A stretch of 55,922 nt of DNA from Deltaproteobacteria bacterium (lineage in GTDB: Bacteria; Myxococcota_A; Polyangia; Polyangiales; Ga0077539). The notes beneath the pieces were generated by a model. The model did not search any database. It was given only the letters and a program-made list of their open reading frames with translations, and had not been told where the DNA came from. Within the stretch, counting starts at the first letter, position 1. Each line of letters opens with the position of its first letter. The stretch spans positions 1 to 55,922 of the forward strand of contig JAUXYJ010000007.1 of NCBI GenBank assembly GCA_030694465.1, in the 5' to 3' direction. The translations under genes were made by a program, and so were the position numbers. Shown here in pieces: positions 1 to 8,909 of the stretch.

Positions 1-2
1 GC

Positions 3-281
3 AAATGGGCGCAGCAATCCAAGGACGCGCAGCTCGCTTTGCCAAAGCCTCCGGGACGCAAAGCCGGGCACAAAGGCAGCAGCCGTCATGCGCCTCAACG
101 GATTGATCGCGAGGTTTTTCTCACGCCTCCAGAGCCTTCGAGCTGCTGCAATCTTCGCGTTCACGTTCTGATTGCACGACCGCGTCGACAAGTCGTTGAG
201 GAGCTGCGCGCACAGCCCGCGACGGAGGCGGTGGCGTATTGGGATGGCGCGCACTCGCTCGGTGGTCTGGTTCTTTCATAG
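3..281 (+). pseudogene. IS66-family tnpC-like transposase fragment (5' end outside window)
   Basis: The forward reading open from base 3 contains the segment KPPGRKAGHKGSSR followed by RIDREVF. This matches the linker before the zinc-finger region of IS66 TnpC transposases (family knowledge, not searched). A further in-frame stretch, QVVEELRAQPATEAVAY, fits the part of that domain just after the cysteines. The expected CxxC pairs are degraded, the reading ends at base 281, and no DDE catalytic domain follows. It is therefore a decayed piece rather than a working transposase. It continues upstream of the window. Another IS66 relic (tnpA-like) lies at about 8.1-8.5 kb on the other strand. Confidence 0.6.
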
Positions 282-719
282 CGCTGCCCAACGCTAAGCA
301 CGCGATCTGTTGGGGATACACGATTCGAACTGCCAGACAAATTGCAGAGCGAACGGACATCGCTGCTGCCCACGTCATGCACGTCGGATTGCAGCGCGAA
401 CGCTTCGCGCCCCCGCGATGAGCCGAGCGCGATGCAGAGCTAGCGCGATCGGTTCGCGGCGCCGAGTCCTACGCGACCCATCTCACCGCTGTGCACACCG
501 CCGAGGCCCACGAAATCTCCTTCGAGCACATCTTCATCCAGGGCCGGATCGCCTTCTTTCAGCAGAGCGAATTCCCTGGATTTTTCCAGCGGAATGCAGG
601 GCCTGCATTGAGCTAAACAGTCACCAACAACGTGCGGCGATGTGATTGACGAGAGGGGGGCCCATTCGGTAGATTCGCGGTCGATTGACAAGCGCGGGGC
701 AGTCAAGCGGAGGGACACG
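282..719. other. Intergenic region, no recognised gene
   Basis: About 440 bases separate the IS66 fragment from the M48 lipoprotein gene. No reading frame has convincing protein features. The region may contain further eroded insertion-sequence DNA. The ribosome binding site of the downstream gene (GGAGG, about 707-711) lies at its end. Confidence 0.5.
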
Positions 720-2798
720 ATGGACGGTCAAAAAGTGTTTTGGGCGAGATGTTTGGGTGCAGTGTTGCTCGCGGCGATGGTGCTGTTGGGGCAGGGGTGC
801 CACCGCAGCGCAAGAGCTGGGACTGCTGCGAGATTTTCAGACAACCATTTGTTTGACGACGACCGCAACCAAGCTCGCCGGGCGGACATTGGTCGCCTTC
901 GCGCGAGCCATCCCGCGTTGGTCGCGGACTATGAACAGTCGGTTGTGCATTCGGATCAGGATCACTTTGCAGAGGCTCTAGCGGCCGCAACACGTGTTCA
1001 TGAAGCAGCTCCCGAGTTTACTCCGGCACTCCGCAGGATGTGTCGCGCTGCCAGTGGCCTCGGAGCGAGTCACCACGACGAGGGCATCGCTCACTGTCGC
1101 GCCGCCGTTCGTTTAGAGCCGAATGCCAGCAATCAACTCGCCCTCGCCTTGACTCTCCTCGGACCCACGCCGGGCGCGACCTCGGCCAGCGCGGTCACGG
1201 AGGCCAAGCAACTGATCTTTGCAGCGCTGCAGCAGCCAGGCTCTAGACTCTTCGCGCACACCGTTTCTTGCGAACTTGCCAAACACCTCGCGTCGACTGA
1301 GGTTGCCGACTCGAAGCGACTATTCGCACAGTGCAGTGGCGCCCTGATGCAATTGGCTCCAAACTCCACCGTCGCTCTGTACTACGCGGTGATCACTGCG
1401 GCCGTGCACGACGACCCGGAGGGCGCGCATCGGTATGTCGACCGGATGGAGCAGCTCGGATATCCAGCCGCCAACGTCGCATCGCTTCGGCACGCAATCG
1501 AAGAGGGGCGCTCCACCCTGTCGTCTGCAAAGAAGCTTGTCAGTCAGGTCGTGTTTAACGTCTTGATTCCCTGGTCTTTGGGACTGTTTGCCTTGCTCTG
1601 CTTCGGGACGATTCTCAGCTGGCTAACCTTGCAGTATGCGACTGGCGCGACGCAACGTGAGAAGCCTTCCACCGCTGAATCAATATTGCTTCGAAGTTAT
1701 CGCGCGTTGATTGGCATCTCATCGGTCTACTACTACCTCTCCCTGCCGCTAGTGTTGCTGTTTGTGCTCGCGCTGTGTGGTGCGGTGTTGTTGGGAGTGG
1801 TGTTGCTTGGCGTAATTCCGATCAAGCTGGTCGTGATATTGGGGATGGTCGTGGTGGGATCATTGGCTGCAGTCCTGAAGTCCTTTTGGATCAAGACCGT
1901 CGATCTTGCGCCCGGCGAGCTCATCGATTGCACCCATCATCCTGTGTTGTCCAAGATGTTGTATGAGTTGGCACAGACGCTTCAGACCGCGCGTCCGACC
2001 AAAATCTACATCACGCAAGGAGCAGACGCCGCAGTGTATGAAGAGGGCGGGGTGTGGGCGCATCTGCGCGGCAAGTCTACGCGATGCCTCATCATCGGAT
2101 TGGCGCTCGTTGAGGGCCTTACGATGGACGAACTGCGCAGCATTCTGGCGCATGAATACGGTCATTTTCGCAACAAAGACACCGCTGGCGGGCATCTCGC
2201 GCTGTCTGTCCGCCGTGCAATGTTTCGCACAATCAATGTGCTCATCGACCACGGAGTAGGAAACATGAGTCCGCTGTGGTGGTTTACGCAGGGCTACTAC
2301 AAGTTGTTTATGCGGATCTCTCAAGGCGCATCTCGACTGCAAGAGATTTTGGCCGATCGAACAGCTGCTCAGACCTGTGGCTCCCATGTGTTTGCGTCAG
2401 CGCTCAAACGAAGCATTGCGCAAGCGAACCGATTTGAACTGAGCGTTGACTCAGTCCTAAACGATGCCTTCGAGGGCAAGTACGCGATCTCAAACCTCTA
2501 CGCGCAGGCACGCATCGCAGAGATTGATGGCAGCAAAATTGAGGCGCTCACGACTGAAGAAATCGCGAGACTCCCTTCGATGTACGATTCTCACCCATCT
2601 CCGCAGCAACGCATCGCACTCGTGAACTCGCTGAATGTTGCGCAAGCCACGCAGAGCGACACCCGACCTGCAAGTGAGATTTTTAGCAACGGTCTCGAGC
2701 TGCAGCTCAAGATGACAAGAACCATTCTTGACTCGATTGAGGCGCGGACGGGCAAAGATCTGAGCACTGTTGCCGTCCCCGAGGGTTTGCCGCACTGA
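720..2798 (+). CDS. M48-family (HtpX/Ste24-like) zinc metalloprotease lipoprotein with N-terminal TPR-like region
   Basis: A 692-aa predicted membrane protease. The ATG at 720 was chosen because GGAGG lies 8-13 bases upstream and the product then begins with a lipoprotein signal peptide ending VLLGQGC. Residues of about 60-250 are helical and TPR-like (ALAAATRVHEAAPEF). Two hydrophobic blocks follow at about 280-310 and 340-390. The catalytic domain carries HEYGHF at about residue 478 (HExxH zinc site) and EILAD at about 541, the usual third zinc ligand of M48 peptidases. In this family the role is cleavage or quality control of envelope proteins. The substrate here is unknown. Base composition looks less GC-rich than the neighbours. 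Both flanks contain IS relics, so the gene may have been acquired. Confidence 0.88.
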   Translation: MDGQKVFWARCLGAVLLAAMVLLGQGCHRSARAGTAARFSDNHLFDDDRNQARRADIGRLRASHPALVADYEQSVVHSDQDHFAEALAAATRVHEAAPEFTPALRRMCRAASGLGASHHDEGIAHCRAAVRLEPNASNQLALALTLLGPTPGATSASAVTEAKQLIFAALQQPGSRLFAHTVSCELAKHLASTEVADSKRLFAQCSGALMQLAPNSTVALYYAVITAAVHDDPEGAHRYVDRMEQLGYPAANVASLRHAIEEGRSTLSSAKKLVSQVVFNVLIPWSLGLFALLCFGTILSWLTLQYATGATQREKPSTAESILLRSYRALIGISSVYYYLSLPLVLLFVLALCGAVLLGVVLLGVIPIKLVVILGMVVVGSLAAVLKSFWIKTVDLAPGELIDCTHHPVLSKMLYELAQTLQTARPTKIYITQGADAAVYEEGGVWAHLRGKSTRCLIIGLALVEGLTMDELRSILAHEYGHFRNKDTAGGHLALSVRRAMFRTINVLIDHGVGNMSPLWWFTQGYYKLFMRISQGASRLQEILADRTAAQTCGSHVFASALKRSIAQANRFELSVDSVLNDAFEGKYAISNLYAQARIAEIDGSKIEALTTEEIARLPSMYDSHPSPQQRIALVNSLNVAQATQSDTRPASEIFSNGLELQLKMTRTILDSIEARTGKDLSTVAVPEGLPH

Positions 2799-2903
2799 CA
2801 CTCCAGCGCCATCTGCTCGCCCGTGAGCCTGCGCGAGCGATCGGGTTCACCACCCGGCTCGAGACTCTCGAGGTGCCAGTAGGGCACGGTCCCTCGGTGT
2901 CGC

Positions 2904-2930
2904 GGGTTTTCACTGGTGATAGTGTGTTGG
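2904..2930 (+). repeat. Copy of a GTTTTCAC-GG-GATA-GTGTTG motif
   Basis: This stretch shares about 21 of 26 positions with the reverse complement of about 5984-6010. The common core is GTTTTCAC, GG, GATA and GTGTTG. It lies just beyond the 3' side of the IS630 relic, so it may be an old element end. Weaker partial matches occur near 5705-5730 (minus) and 12281 (plus). Confidence 0.35.
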
Positions 2931-2939
2931 CTTCGAGGT

Positions 2940-3540
2940 CGTGGCTTTCACGCCCGATGGTGGGTGCAGTGTCTAGGAGCCACCCGCGATCCGTCTGTGG
3001 GTGCGGATGCCGGACGATGCGTTGCTCTGGGTCGAACTCGGATGCGCGACGGATGCCTCGGCTCTGCAGCGGCGCTCGTCGACGCTTTCGTCGCCTCGCG
3101 CGCACGAACCAACGCTTGACGTGCGCGACTTGTGCGTCGCGGAGTTGTCGAGCACGAGGTGGATCGCGAGGTCGCCGGGCACGCGCGTGTCTCGATGAGG
3201 TTGAGGATGCGCACGAGCTCCTGGTGGCGGAGCCTGCGGTAGATCTCGTGGAGGACGTGGCCGCGGTGGGCGTCGAGCGCCGCGAAGAGCGTCGTGGTGC
3301 CTGCGATCACCGCTTGTACTGCCCGGGACGCAGTGGCATCAGCGGTCGCATGCGTTGAGAGCTTGGCACTGGGACTCGTCGTTGACGCGCACAGGACGAC
3401 GGTGTTCGTCGGCCCGACGACGTCGCGCACCTTGTCGATCAGAAACGGATCGGGTGAGAGCTTGGAGGTCTCGCTGCGATGTGGCTGCAGACCGAAAGCA
3501 CTTCAGACGCGCCCAGAAAGCCGAGGGCAAAATGTGACGA
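2940..3540 (-). pseudogene. IS630-family transposase relic with several frameshifts
   Basis: Reading the minus strand in three different frames gives consecutive pieces of an IS630 transposase. They are AFGLQPHRSETSKLSPDPF then FLIDKVRDVVG, NDESQCQALNACDR (the first catalytic Asp region), GTTTLFAALDAHRGHVL with RRLRHQELVRILNLIE, and DLAIHLVLDNSATHKS (the second catalytic Asp region). The order and spacing match the family, but the frame changes at least twice. A stop codon interrupts the 5' part near 3510. The C-terminal third with the catalytic Glu is not recognisable. It is a dead, truncated element. Confidence 0.72.
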
Positions 3541-3635
3541 ATGCCTAGACGAAAGCGAGGGAGGCTCAATGGCAGACTCGTCGTCGCTTCGAACGAGCTC
3601 AGCAACGTTCGCGCTTCCTCGAAATACTGCGACTG

Positions 3636-5564
3636 TCAGTAGAATGCGTCGGCGCGTTCGGCGTGCTCGATTGCGTAGAGCGCCTCTCGGGTCGCGACGC
3701 AGCGCCCCGTTCGATCGACGACTGGACGCGTCGCGGACGCTATAAACACGTGATCGCCCGAAGCATCGTCGACGAGCCGCCAGCCGCCGACGTCGCGTTC
3801 GATCGACCAACCATGGGCGCGCGCGAGAAAACCGCTCCATCCGTGGAGCGCATCGATCGAAGCGGCAGTCGGGCGCCATTTCAGGGATTCTGCTGGGTTG
3901 TTTGGCGCCTCGTCGAACGGACTGAGCATCTCGTACGCGCATCGGCTCACCACCTCGCCGCGCGCGACATCGACTTGCACCAAGCCTTCGTGGGCCAACG
4001 CCACGACGATCCGAGCGCCGTCGATCGACCAGCACAGCGCCTGTGGCGCTCCGCCGACATGCACCACGCGAGGCGGAGCGTTGCCGCACGAATCCCAGAG
4101 TCGCACCGCTCCGTCTTCGTGCGTTGTCGCGAGCGTGCTTGCGTCCGGAGAGAACTCGAAGCTCGTCGTGGGTGTCTCGCTGTACGTGGATTCGCGCAAC
4201 ACCGCGCCGGTGTCGATCGAGCACACACGCCAGCGCGCGAGGTCATGGTGGTGCGCCCACGCCAACGAACGACCATCGGCTGCGACGCGCACGACGTGCC
4301 AATGCGCGAAGGGCCCGAGCTTCGCGGTCGCCAGCGGCACGCCGTCTTCCAGCGAAAACGCACGTAGACTGAAGCCGGGCTCGACCACGCGATCTCCGAA
4401 GATCCCCGAGCACCGCTCGGGCGGACCGCCTTCGAGGTAGTCCATCGGGTCCAACAGAAGCGCGGCGATCGTCGCGCCGCTGTGCGGATCACGCAGCGCT
4501 CCGCCCATCAGCACGCGCCGCGATCGGTCGTCGAACTGCGCGTCGACCCTTCCGACCGCCGTGGGCGAGACGCGCGTCGGCTTTGCAGCGCCGAATCGAA
4601 TGGCGCGCACATCCCAGAGCCGAATCGCATGGCCATGCGCGGTGGCGAGCAGCTCGTTGTCGAAGCTCAGCGCGAGCGCGTTGGCCCCTTGCTCGATCGC
4701 GCCGAGCTCCGAACCATCGCTTGGGTCCAAGAGCAAAACGCGCCCGTGTGTCTGCACGGCGAGCAAGGACCCGTCGGCGCTCAGCGCGATCGCTGAGACC
4801 GCTCCGTCGAGCGCTAGGCTCCATCGCTCGCGCGAATCACGGGCGGTTCCATCGTAGCGAGCGATGATTCCCTGGTAGTCGTCCTGCCAGCCCGCGACGA
4901 TCGCGCCGTCGAGCGACGGAAGCGCGCGGACCACGCTCCAACTGCCGAAGTCCAACGTAGGGATCACGAGTCGCGGGACCTTGCTCGCGCGCTCGATGAC
5001 ATACGTCTTGAGGCCGTCCTCGCGAATCGCCCGTTGGACGTCGATCGACCATTTGTGGGGCTCAGGCATCGCCACCGATTCGAGCCGCGCGCCCGAGACG
5101 CACGACCACGCAACGGCGCCGGAGGGACTCGCCGCGGCGATCAGCGAACCGTCTCCGACGAAGGCGAGCTCGAGCCCGAAACTCTCGAAATCCCCGATGA
5201 ATTCCTGCACGAACGCGCGGTCCAACGTCGGCGCGCACGGCAGCAGCGAGCGCAGCCAGACGCGCGCGTTCGATTCGCGCACCAAGTCCGCGAGCCACGC
5301 GCGAAGCGCGCGCGTGGTCTCCGTCAGAACCGCGTCGGGACCGGCGTCGGCCACGTCGTGCCAGGCGAGCCTGCGATACAGCAGCTGCGCTGCGAGCTCG
5401 GGACGCGCGGTGATCTGTGCGAGATCCGCCCGCAGCGCGCGCGCCAACGCGGCGCACGCCTCCGTCGCGCGCACACGGGTCAGCGCCGCGATCAGCGAGG
5501 GAATCGTGTGGTCCCGCGCATGCACGAGTACAGCATCGGGAGAAGGGAGCATGGTGGATGTCAC
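3636..5564 (-). CDS. WD40/beta-propeller repeat protein, function unknown
   Basis: A 642-aa protein with no signal peptide. The first ~115 residues are helical and Ala/Arg-rich. The rest is made of propeller-like blades, with clear WD-type ends such as HAIRLWDV and GAVRLWDS preceded by phrases like DGSLLAVQT and PDASTLATTHEDG. WD40 proteins are scaffolds for protein interaction. No catalytic domain is visible, so a partner cannot be named. The GTG at 5564 is the preferred start (AGAGG lies upstream); an ATG four codons later is possible. The gene stands alone, with an IS630 relic beyond its 3' end and a gap upstream. Strong GC bias at third codon positions is typical of resident genes here. 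Confidence 0.75.
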   Translation of the reverse strand: MTSTMLPSPDAVLVHARDHTIPSLIAALTRVRATEACAALARALRADLAQITARPELAAQLLYRRLAWHDVADAGPDAVLTETTRALRAWLADLVRESNARVWLRSLLPCAPTLDRAFVQEFIGDFESFGLELAFVGDGSLIAAASPSGAVAWSCVSGARLESVAMPEPHKWSIDVQRAIREDGLKTYVIERASKVPRLVIPTLDFGSWSVVRALPSLDGAIVAGWQDDYQGIIARYDGTARDSRERWSLALDGAVSAIALSADGSLLAVQTHGRVLLLDPSDGSELGAIEQGANALALSFDNELLATAHGHAIRLWDVRAIRFGAAKPTRVSPTAVGRVDAQFDDRSRRVLMGGALRDPHSGATIAALLLDPMDYLEGGPPERCSGIFGDRVVEPGFSLRAFSLEDGVPLATAKLGPFAHWHVVRVAADGRSLAWAHHHDLARWRVCSIDTGAVLRESTYSETPTTSFEFSPDASTLATTHEDGAVRLWDSCGNAPPRVVHVGGAPQALCWSIDGARIVVALAHEGLVQVDVARGEVVSRCAYEMLSPFDEAPNNPAESLKWRPTAASIDALHGWSGFLARAHGWSIERDVGGWRLVDDASGDHVFIASATRPVVDRTGRCVATREALYAIEHAERADAFY

Positions 5565-6039
5565 GTCGCGTTCGCCTCTCGATCGAAGCGGTGAGCGTGT
5601 CCCAGCCCGCGAGACGGATCAACCCGCAACACCGAGGGGTCCTGTGTGAGCAGCCTCTCGATCGCGGATTCAATCAAATTCAATCAACGCGTAACCCCAA
5701 ACCCCGGATCGCCAGTGAAACCAGTGGCGATCGCATCGTGCGGCGCGGTGCGGAGCATCGGGCCGCGGTCGCATCGGGCGGACGAGCGCGGCGGCGATAC
5801 GACAGAGAGGCTCGCCGCCAGCGGACCCGTGCTCGCGCGACCACGGGATGGCTTGCGTGTGTTTTTTTCGTACGCGCTACCACTCGTTGCATCGACCATG
5901 CGCTGACCACTCGCGGACACGCCGACGGGCGAGCGCGTATTCAAAGACATCTATCGACGCGCGCGGAGTGCCCTGCGTCATGGTCAACACCGTATCGCCT
6001 GTGAAAACACAGGAGAACGCACGGTGTGTCCGGTTGTCT
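5565..6039. other. Intergenic region with a nested hairpin
   Basis: No convincing gene was found in about 475 bases. Bases 5987-6027 can fold as an outer 7-bp stem (ACACCGT with ACGGTGT) around an inner 6-bp stem, CCTGTG-AAAA-CACAGG (5998-6013). The DUF2330-type gene ends just beyond it, so it could act as that gene's terminator on the minus strand, although there is no strong T-run. The same stretch on the minus strand resembles 2904-2930. Confidence 0.4.
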
Positions 6040-7608
6040 CTACGCACGCGCTGCGCGGCGCCGCGACGCGAGGGCGCAGGCGAGGGTGACGGCCATGAGC
6101 GCGGGCGTCGAAGTGTCGTGCGTGCGCGAAGCCGGGGTCGTGCACTGCCATCCCTGCCGCATAGGCCATGAAAATGGCTGCGGGCTGCAGCGTCCCCCGA
6201 GCCCTTGTGACGCGAGTCGAACAGGCGGGGCATCGAGGGCTGCAAGCGTCGGCGTGAGACGAAGATCGCGATCGAGTCCCCTGGGATTCACGCGGAGGTG
6301 TAGCCGCGTCACGACGACCAAGCGCTCGATCATCGCGCTGAGCAGCTGGGTGTCCGAAGCGATCGGTCCGATGGGATTCGGCGTCGTGGACACCACGGGT
6401 TGGCATCGCGGATCGCCTGCGTCCGGGTCGTGGCCGGCATCGGGCGCCGCGGCATCGGGCGCGGAAGTGGGATCCTCGGGCTCCCGCCGGGCGTCCAACG
6501 CCTCTGCGGCGTCCCAGGCGCTCGCAGCGTCGGGATCCGTCGCGCCATCGACGTCAGGGCCGCGGATGGGCTCGCCGGCTTCCTCTGGAAACGGGCAATC
6601 TGCGGGAATCACCCCGCGAGAAGGTAGCGACCGCGCGCGCGCGGGTTGGGTTGCGTCGAAGGCAAGGATCGACTCCATGCGCGCAGGTTGCGATACGGAC
6701 TCGACCACCCACGCTGTGCCCAAGGCGGACGCGCTGCCCAAGAGGGAGCGGTAGTTGCTCGTTCCTTGGCCGAAGTCCCACACGAGCGCACTTGAATCGA
6801 GGGTCCGACTGTCCCACCCCTCGGGGACCATCGCGGTCGGAGCGAGGACCATGAGCGAGAGACCCACGCTGTCCCCCGCGCCCAGCGCAATGAATCGCAG
6901 CGGGAGCACAGGGTTGTACCCGCGCGTACTCACGCGGATCGGTTGGATCTGCTGCACGCTCACGCCCGGCCGAAACTGAACCACCAGAAAGTCAAAGCGC
7001 ATGGACTCGTAGTGCGCGATGGCCGCTTCATTGGACGAGTCGACCGCGAAGCGTCGCGCGCGCAGCCACGTCGCGAGGCCCTGCTCGCGCGAGCGGACCA
7101 CCTCTGTCGCGTAGGGCCCAACTGCCGCGCGGCGCGCGTCGCCGAGAACGACGCGCTCGGTGGGTACTTCTGCGAAGGATCCCGCAGGCGCGTTGACCGT
7201 GCTCCTGGCGACAACATACGAGACCGTGTTGTCTCGCCCGCACACGACGCCCGGCCCGACGATGGTCGGCGCGGAGAACGCATCGATCCCGTTGACGAAG
7301 GCGTTTGTACCCACGGCCACTTCGATCGTGCTCGCGTCGCTGACAGGCAAAATCCAGAGAAACTGCGACGGATCGCCGGCGTAGCGGAGCTGATCCCAGA
7401 GCGTGGTCTGCGCGCTCGAGAGCGCGAGCACCATCCGATGATCGAGCACGCTGGTCGCGAGCATGGTGGGTCCATTGACGCAGCCTCCGCAGGCCGCGCT
7501 CTCCGTGGCTTTGAAGGTCATTGCGCCGACGGCGCTGATCGCACCCAGCGCGCACGCGAGCGCGACTGCGCGCGGGTGTCGTGCCCTTTGTATTCTCACG
7601 CCAAACAT
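6040..7608 (-). CDS. DUF2330-type exported protein with Asp/Ala-rich linker and MYXO-CTERM-like tail
   Basis: A 522-aa exported protein. The ATG at 7608 is chosen because AAAGGGG lies 9 bases upstream and the protein then starts with a basic N-terminus and a hydrophobic signal segment (ALACALGAISAVGAMTF). The mature region opens with ACGGCVNG and contains phrases typical of DUF2330 proteins (MVLALSSAQTTLWDQL, YAGDPSQFLWILPV). Residues of about 350-410 are an Asp/Ala/Pro-rich linker. The C-terminus has a Cys, a hydrophobic stretch (ALMAVTLACALA) and SRRRAARA, which resembles the MYXO-CTERM sorting signal. The protein is therefore probably displayed at the cell surface. Its function is unknown. 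It is monocistronic. Confidence 0.72.
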   Translation of the reverse strand: MFGVRIQRARHPRAVALACALGAISAVGAMTFKATESAACGGCVNGPTMLATSVLDHRMVLALSSAQTTLWDQLRYAGDPSQFLWILPVSDASTIEVAVGTNAFVNGIDAFSAPTIVGPGVVCGRDNTVSYVVARSTVNAPAGSFAEVPTERVVLGDARRAAVGPYATEVVRSREQGLATWLRARRFAVDSSNEAAIAHYESMRFDFLVVQFRPGVSVQQIQPIRVSTRGYNPVLPLRFIALGAGDSVGLSLMVLAPTAMVPEGWDSRTLDSSALVWDFGQGTSNYRSLLGSASALGTAWVVESVSQPARMESILAFDATQPARARSLPSRGVIPADCPFPEEAGEPIRGPDVDGATDPDAASAWDAAEALDARREPEDPTSAPDAAAPDAGHDPDAGDPRCQPVVSTTPNPIGPIASDTQLLSAMIERLVVVTRLHLRVNPRGLDRDLRLTPTLAALDAPPVRLASQGLGGRCSPQPFSWPMRQGWQCTTPASRTHDTSTPALMAVTLACALASRRRAARA

Positions 7609-8124
7609 ATGCACCAACCCCTTTCGTCCTGGCAGCGCGTGTCCACTTCGCACCGTCGAGAACAGAGTCGAGTGCAGCACCGCGCGGCACGTCTCGGCAA
7701 GCCTTCCGAGCGATGAAACGTGATTCTGCTGGAGCTGTACGCAACTTCGCCAACGCGCGCAGCCTGTGTGTGGCGTGTCTCAATGTCCTCGCTACCGCCA
7801 CGAGAGCAGCGGGTGATCGTCTCGCGAGACTCACGTGCGACGAAGATCACTCGGCAGAGCATAGACCGCAGGACGGGACCCCGACTCGCCGCGTCAATTC
7901 CCAAAAGCAGCCATCATTTGGTGAGTGATTTTCCCATGACGCGGATGAAATTCGTATTTCATAGCGGGTGATTTTTCGGGGTGAGAAGCCGAGCTGGGCT
8001 GGGCTGTGAACAGCGTGCCAACGCGTGTGTGCTCTGGAGCCTCGCGATGCGCTGCAACGTCGATCCCATCGACCCTGAGAGGGACCTCGTCGATGTGCTT
8101 CAGGCGCTTCACTCGGCGGGCGCA
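7609..8124. other. Intergenic region, no intact gene
   Basis: This region contains the 5' flank of the DUF2330-type gene, then a stretch with an AT-richer patch at about 7915-7975. It lies on the 3' side of the IS66 tnpA relic, so it may hold unrecognisable remains of the rest of that element. I could not assign any tnpB-like piece with confidence. Confidence 0.4.
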
Positions 8125-8461
8125 AGCGGACTGCACACGTCAACCTCGCGAGCTTATGCGCTGAGACACGCAGGCGCGGATTGAGCAAGCGCCTGCGTGG
8201 ATGGACGGCAGCGGGTAGCGTTCGGCCGTTGGCGAGCGCGAGTTCGACCATCGCTACCGGCTCAAACACCACCGAAACGAACACGCGCCGAGGCTTGGGC
8301 CGTGGGCTTTTCTCTCGGGCATTGCGCCAATTCGAGAACGTCGTGTTCGCGATCAGGTGCTCTCACGCGAAGGCTTGTGAGGACTGATTGCTGCTGGCAA
8401 ACGCCGCAAGGAATGCCTCACGATGGGCTACGGTGTAGCGAGCAAAACGAGTGTGTTTCAT
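8125..8461 (-). pseudogene. IS66-family tnpA (orf1)-like relic with in-frame stop
   Basis: On the minus strand from an ATG at 8461, the reading gives VAHREAFLAAFASS and QSSQAFA, then a TGA stop at 8363-8365. The same frame continues with EHLIANTTFSNWRNAREKS, MVELALANGRTL and AHKLARLTCAV. This is the layout of IS66 Orf1/TnpA: an HTH around NTxxSNWR, then a short beta region ending in VEL.LANGR. One nonsense codon, and loss of the following tnpB/tnpC genes, shows that the copy is dead. The assignment rests on family pattern recognition, not a search. Confidence 0.6.
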
Positions 8462-8558
8462 GTCGCAAGCGTCACAACCTTCGTTCACCCCGCAGCGATG
8501 GAGGTGTTGCACCGGGTACCCAAGCCTCGGATCGCGTCGACCTGGATTGGGTGTCACC

Positions 8559-8843
8559 ATGGTGAGCATGCTGGAGACGTTGCGGTCTGCGTTCTCAGAT
8601 TCGGGATTCACTTCAGGGGCGGAGTTCTACGTTCGAGCTGACGTTGCCGCCGCGTATCTCGATGCCTGCGCAGAGCACAGTCTTGTGGTCCTCGGCGTGG
8701 AGGCGTTTGATAGGCACGGCGACAAACTTAAACCCCGGGTGGACCTCATCGCCGATTTCTCGCGCATCCTTGAGTCGAGTAGCGACTGGAACGAAGCCAT
8801 CGAAATTGGCTGCGCCACCCACGCGAGCGAGCTGAGATCGTGA
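8559..8843 (+). CDS. Small hypothetical protein (94 aa)
   Basis: A short acidic protein with the phrases AEFYVRADVAAAYLDACAEH, LVVLGVEAF and PRVDLIADFS. It has no signal peptide, membrane segment or cysteine pattern. The LGVEAF...DLIADFS arrangement resembles short hypothetical proteins that I associate with immunity-type genes of toxin loci, but I cannot name a family. The ATG at 8559 is chosen as the first that keeps the conserved-looking core; an in-frame ATG follows at 8568. It lies between an IS66 relic and the envelope operon and no toxin partner is visible, so it could be a stranded gene. Confidence 0.5.
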   Translation: MVSMLETLRSAFSDSGFTSGAEFYVRADVAAAYLDACAEHSLVVLGVEAFDRHGDKLKPRVDLIADFSRILESSSDWNEAIEIGCATHASELRS

Positions 8844-8909
8844 CATGACCGTCGCAGTTCGCTGCACGCTGCCCCAGGGATTTCGTGGGTATGCACGGAG
8901 GCACACATC

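Noticed and set aside
280..420. Possible tRNA around GATTCGAAC near base 316
   Set aside because: The flanking bases do not form a T-arm, acceptor stem or anticodon arm.
440..718. Minus-strand reading containing LLKEGDPALDEDVLEGDFVGLGG
   Set aside because: There is no ribosome site, no recognisable family, and its 5' part overlaps the signal-peptide region of the M48 gene; treated as chance.
3439..4224. Long Arg-rich minus-strand reading over the WD40 gene
   Set aside because: It is a frame shadow of the WD40 gene, Arg-rich from GC-rich antisense codons, without domains.
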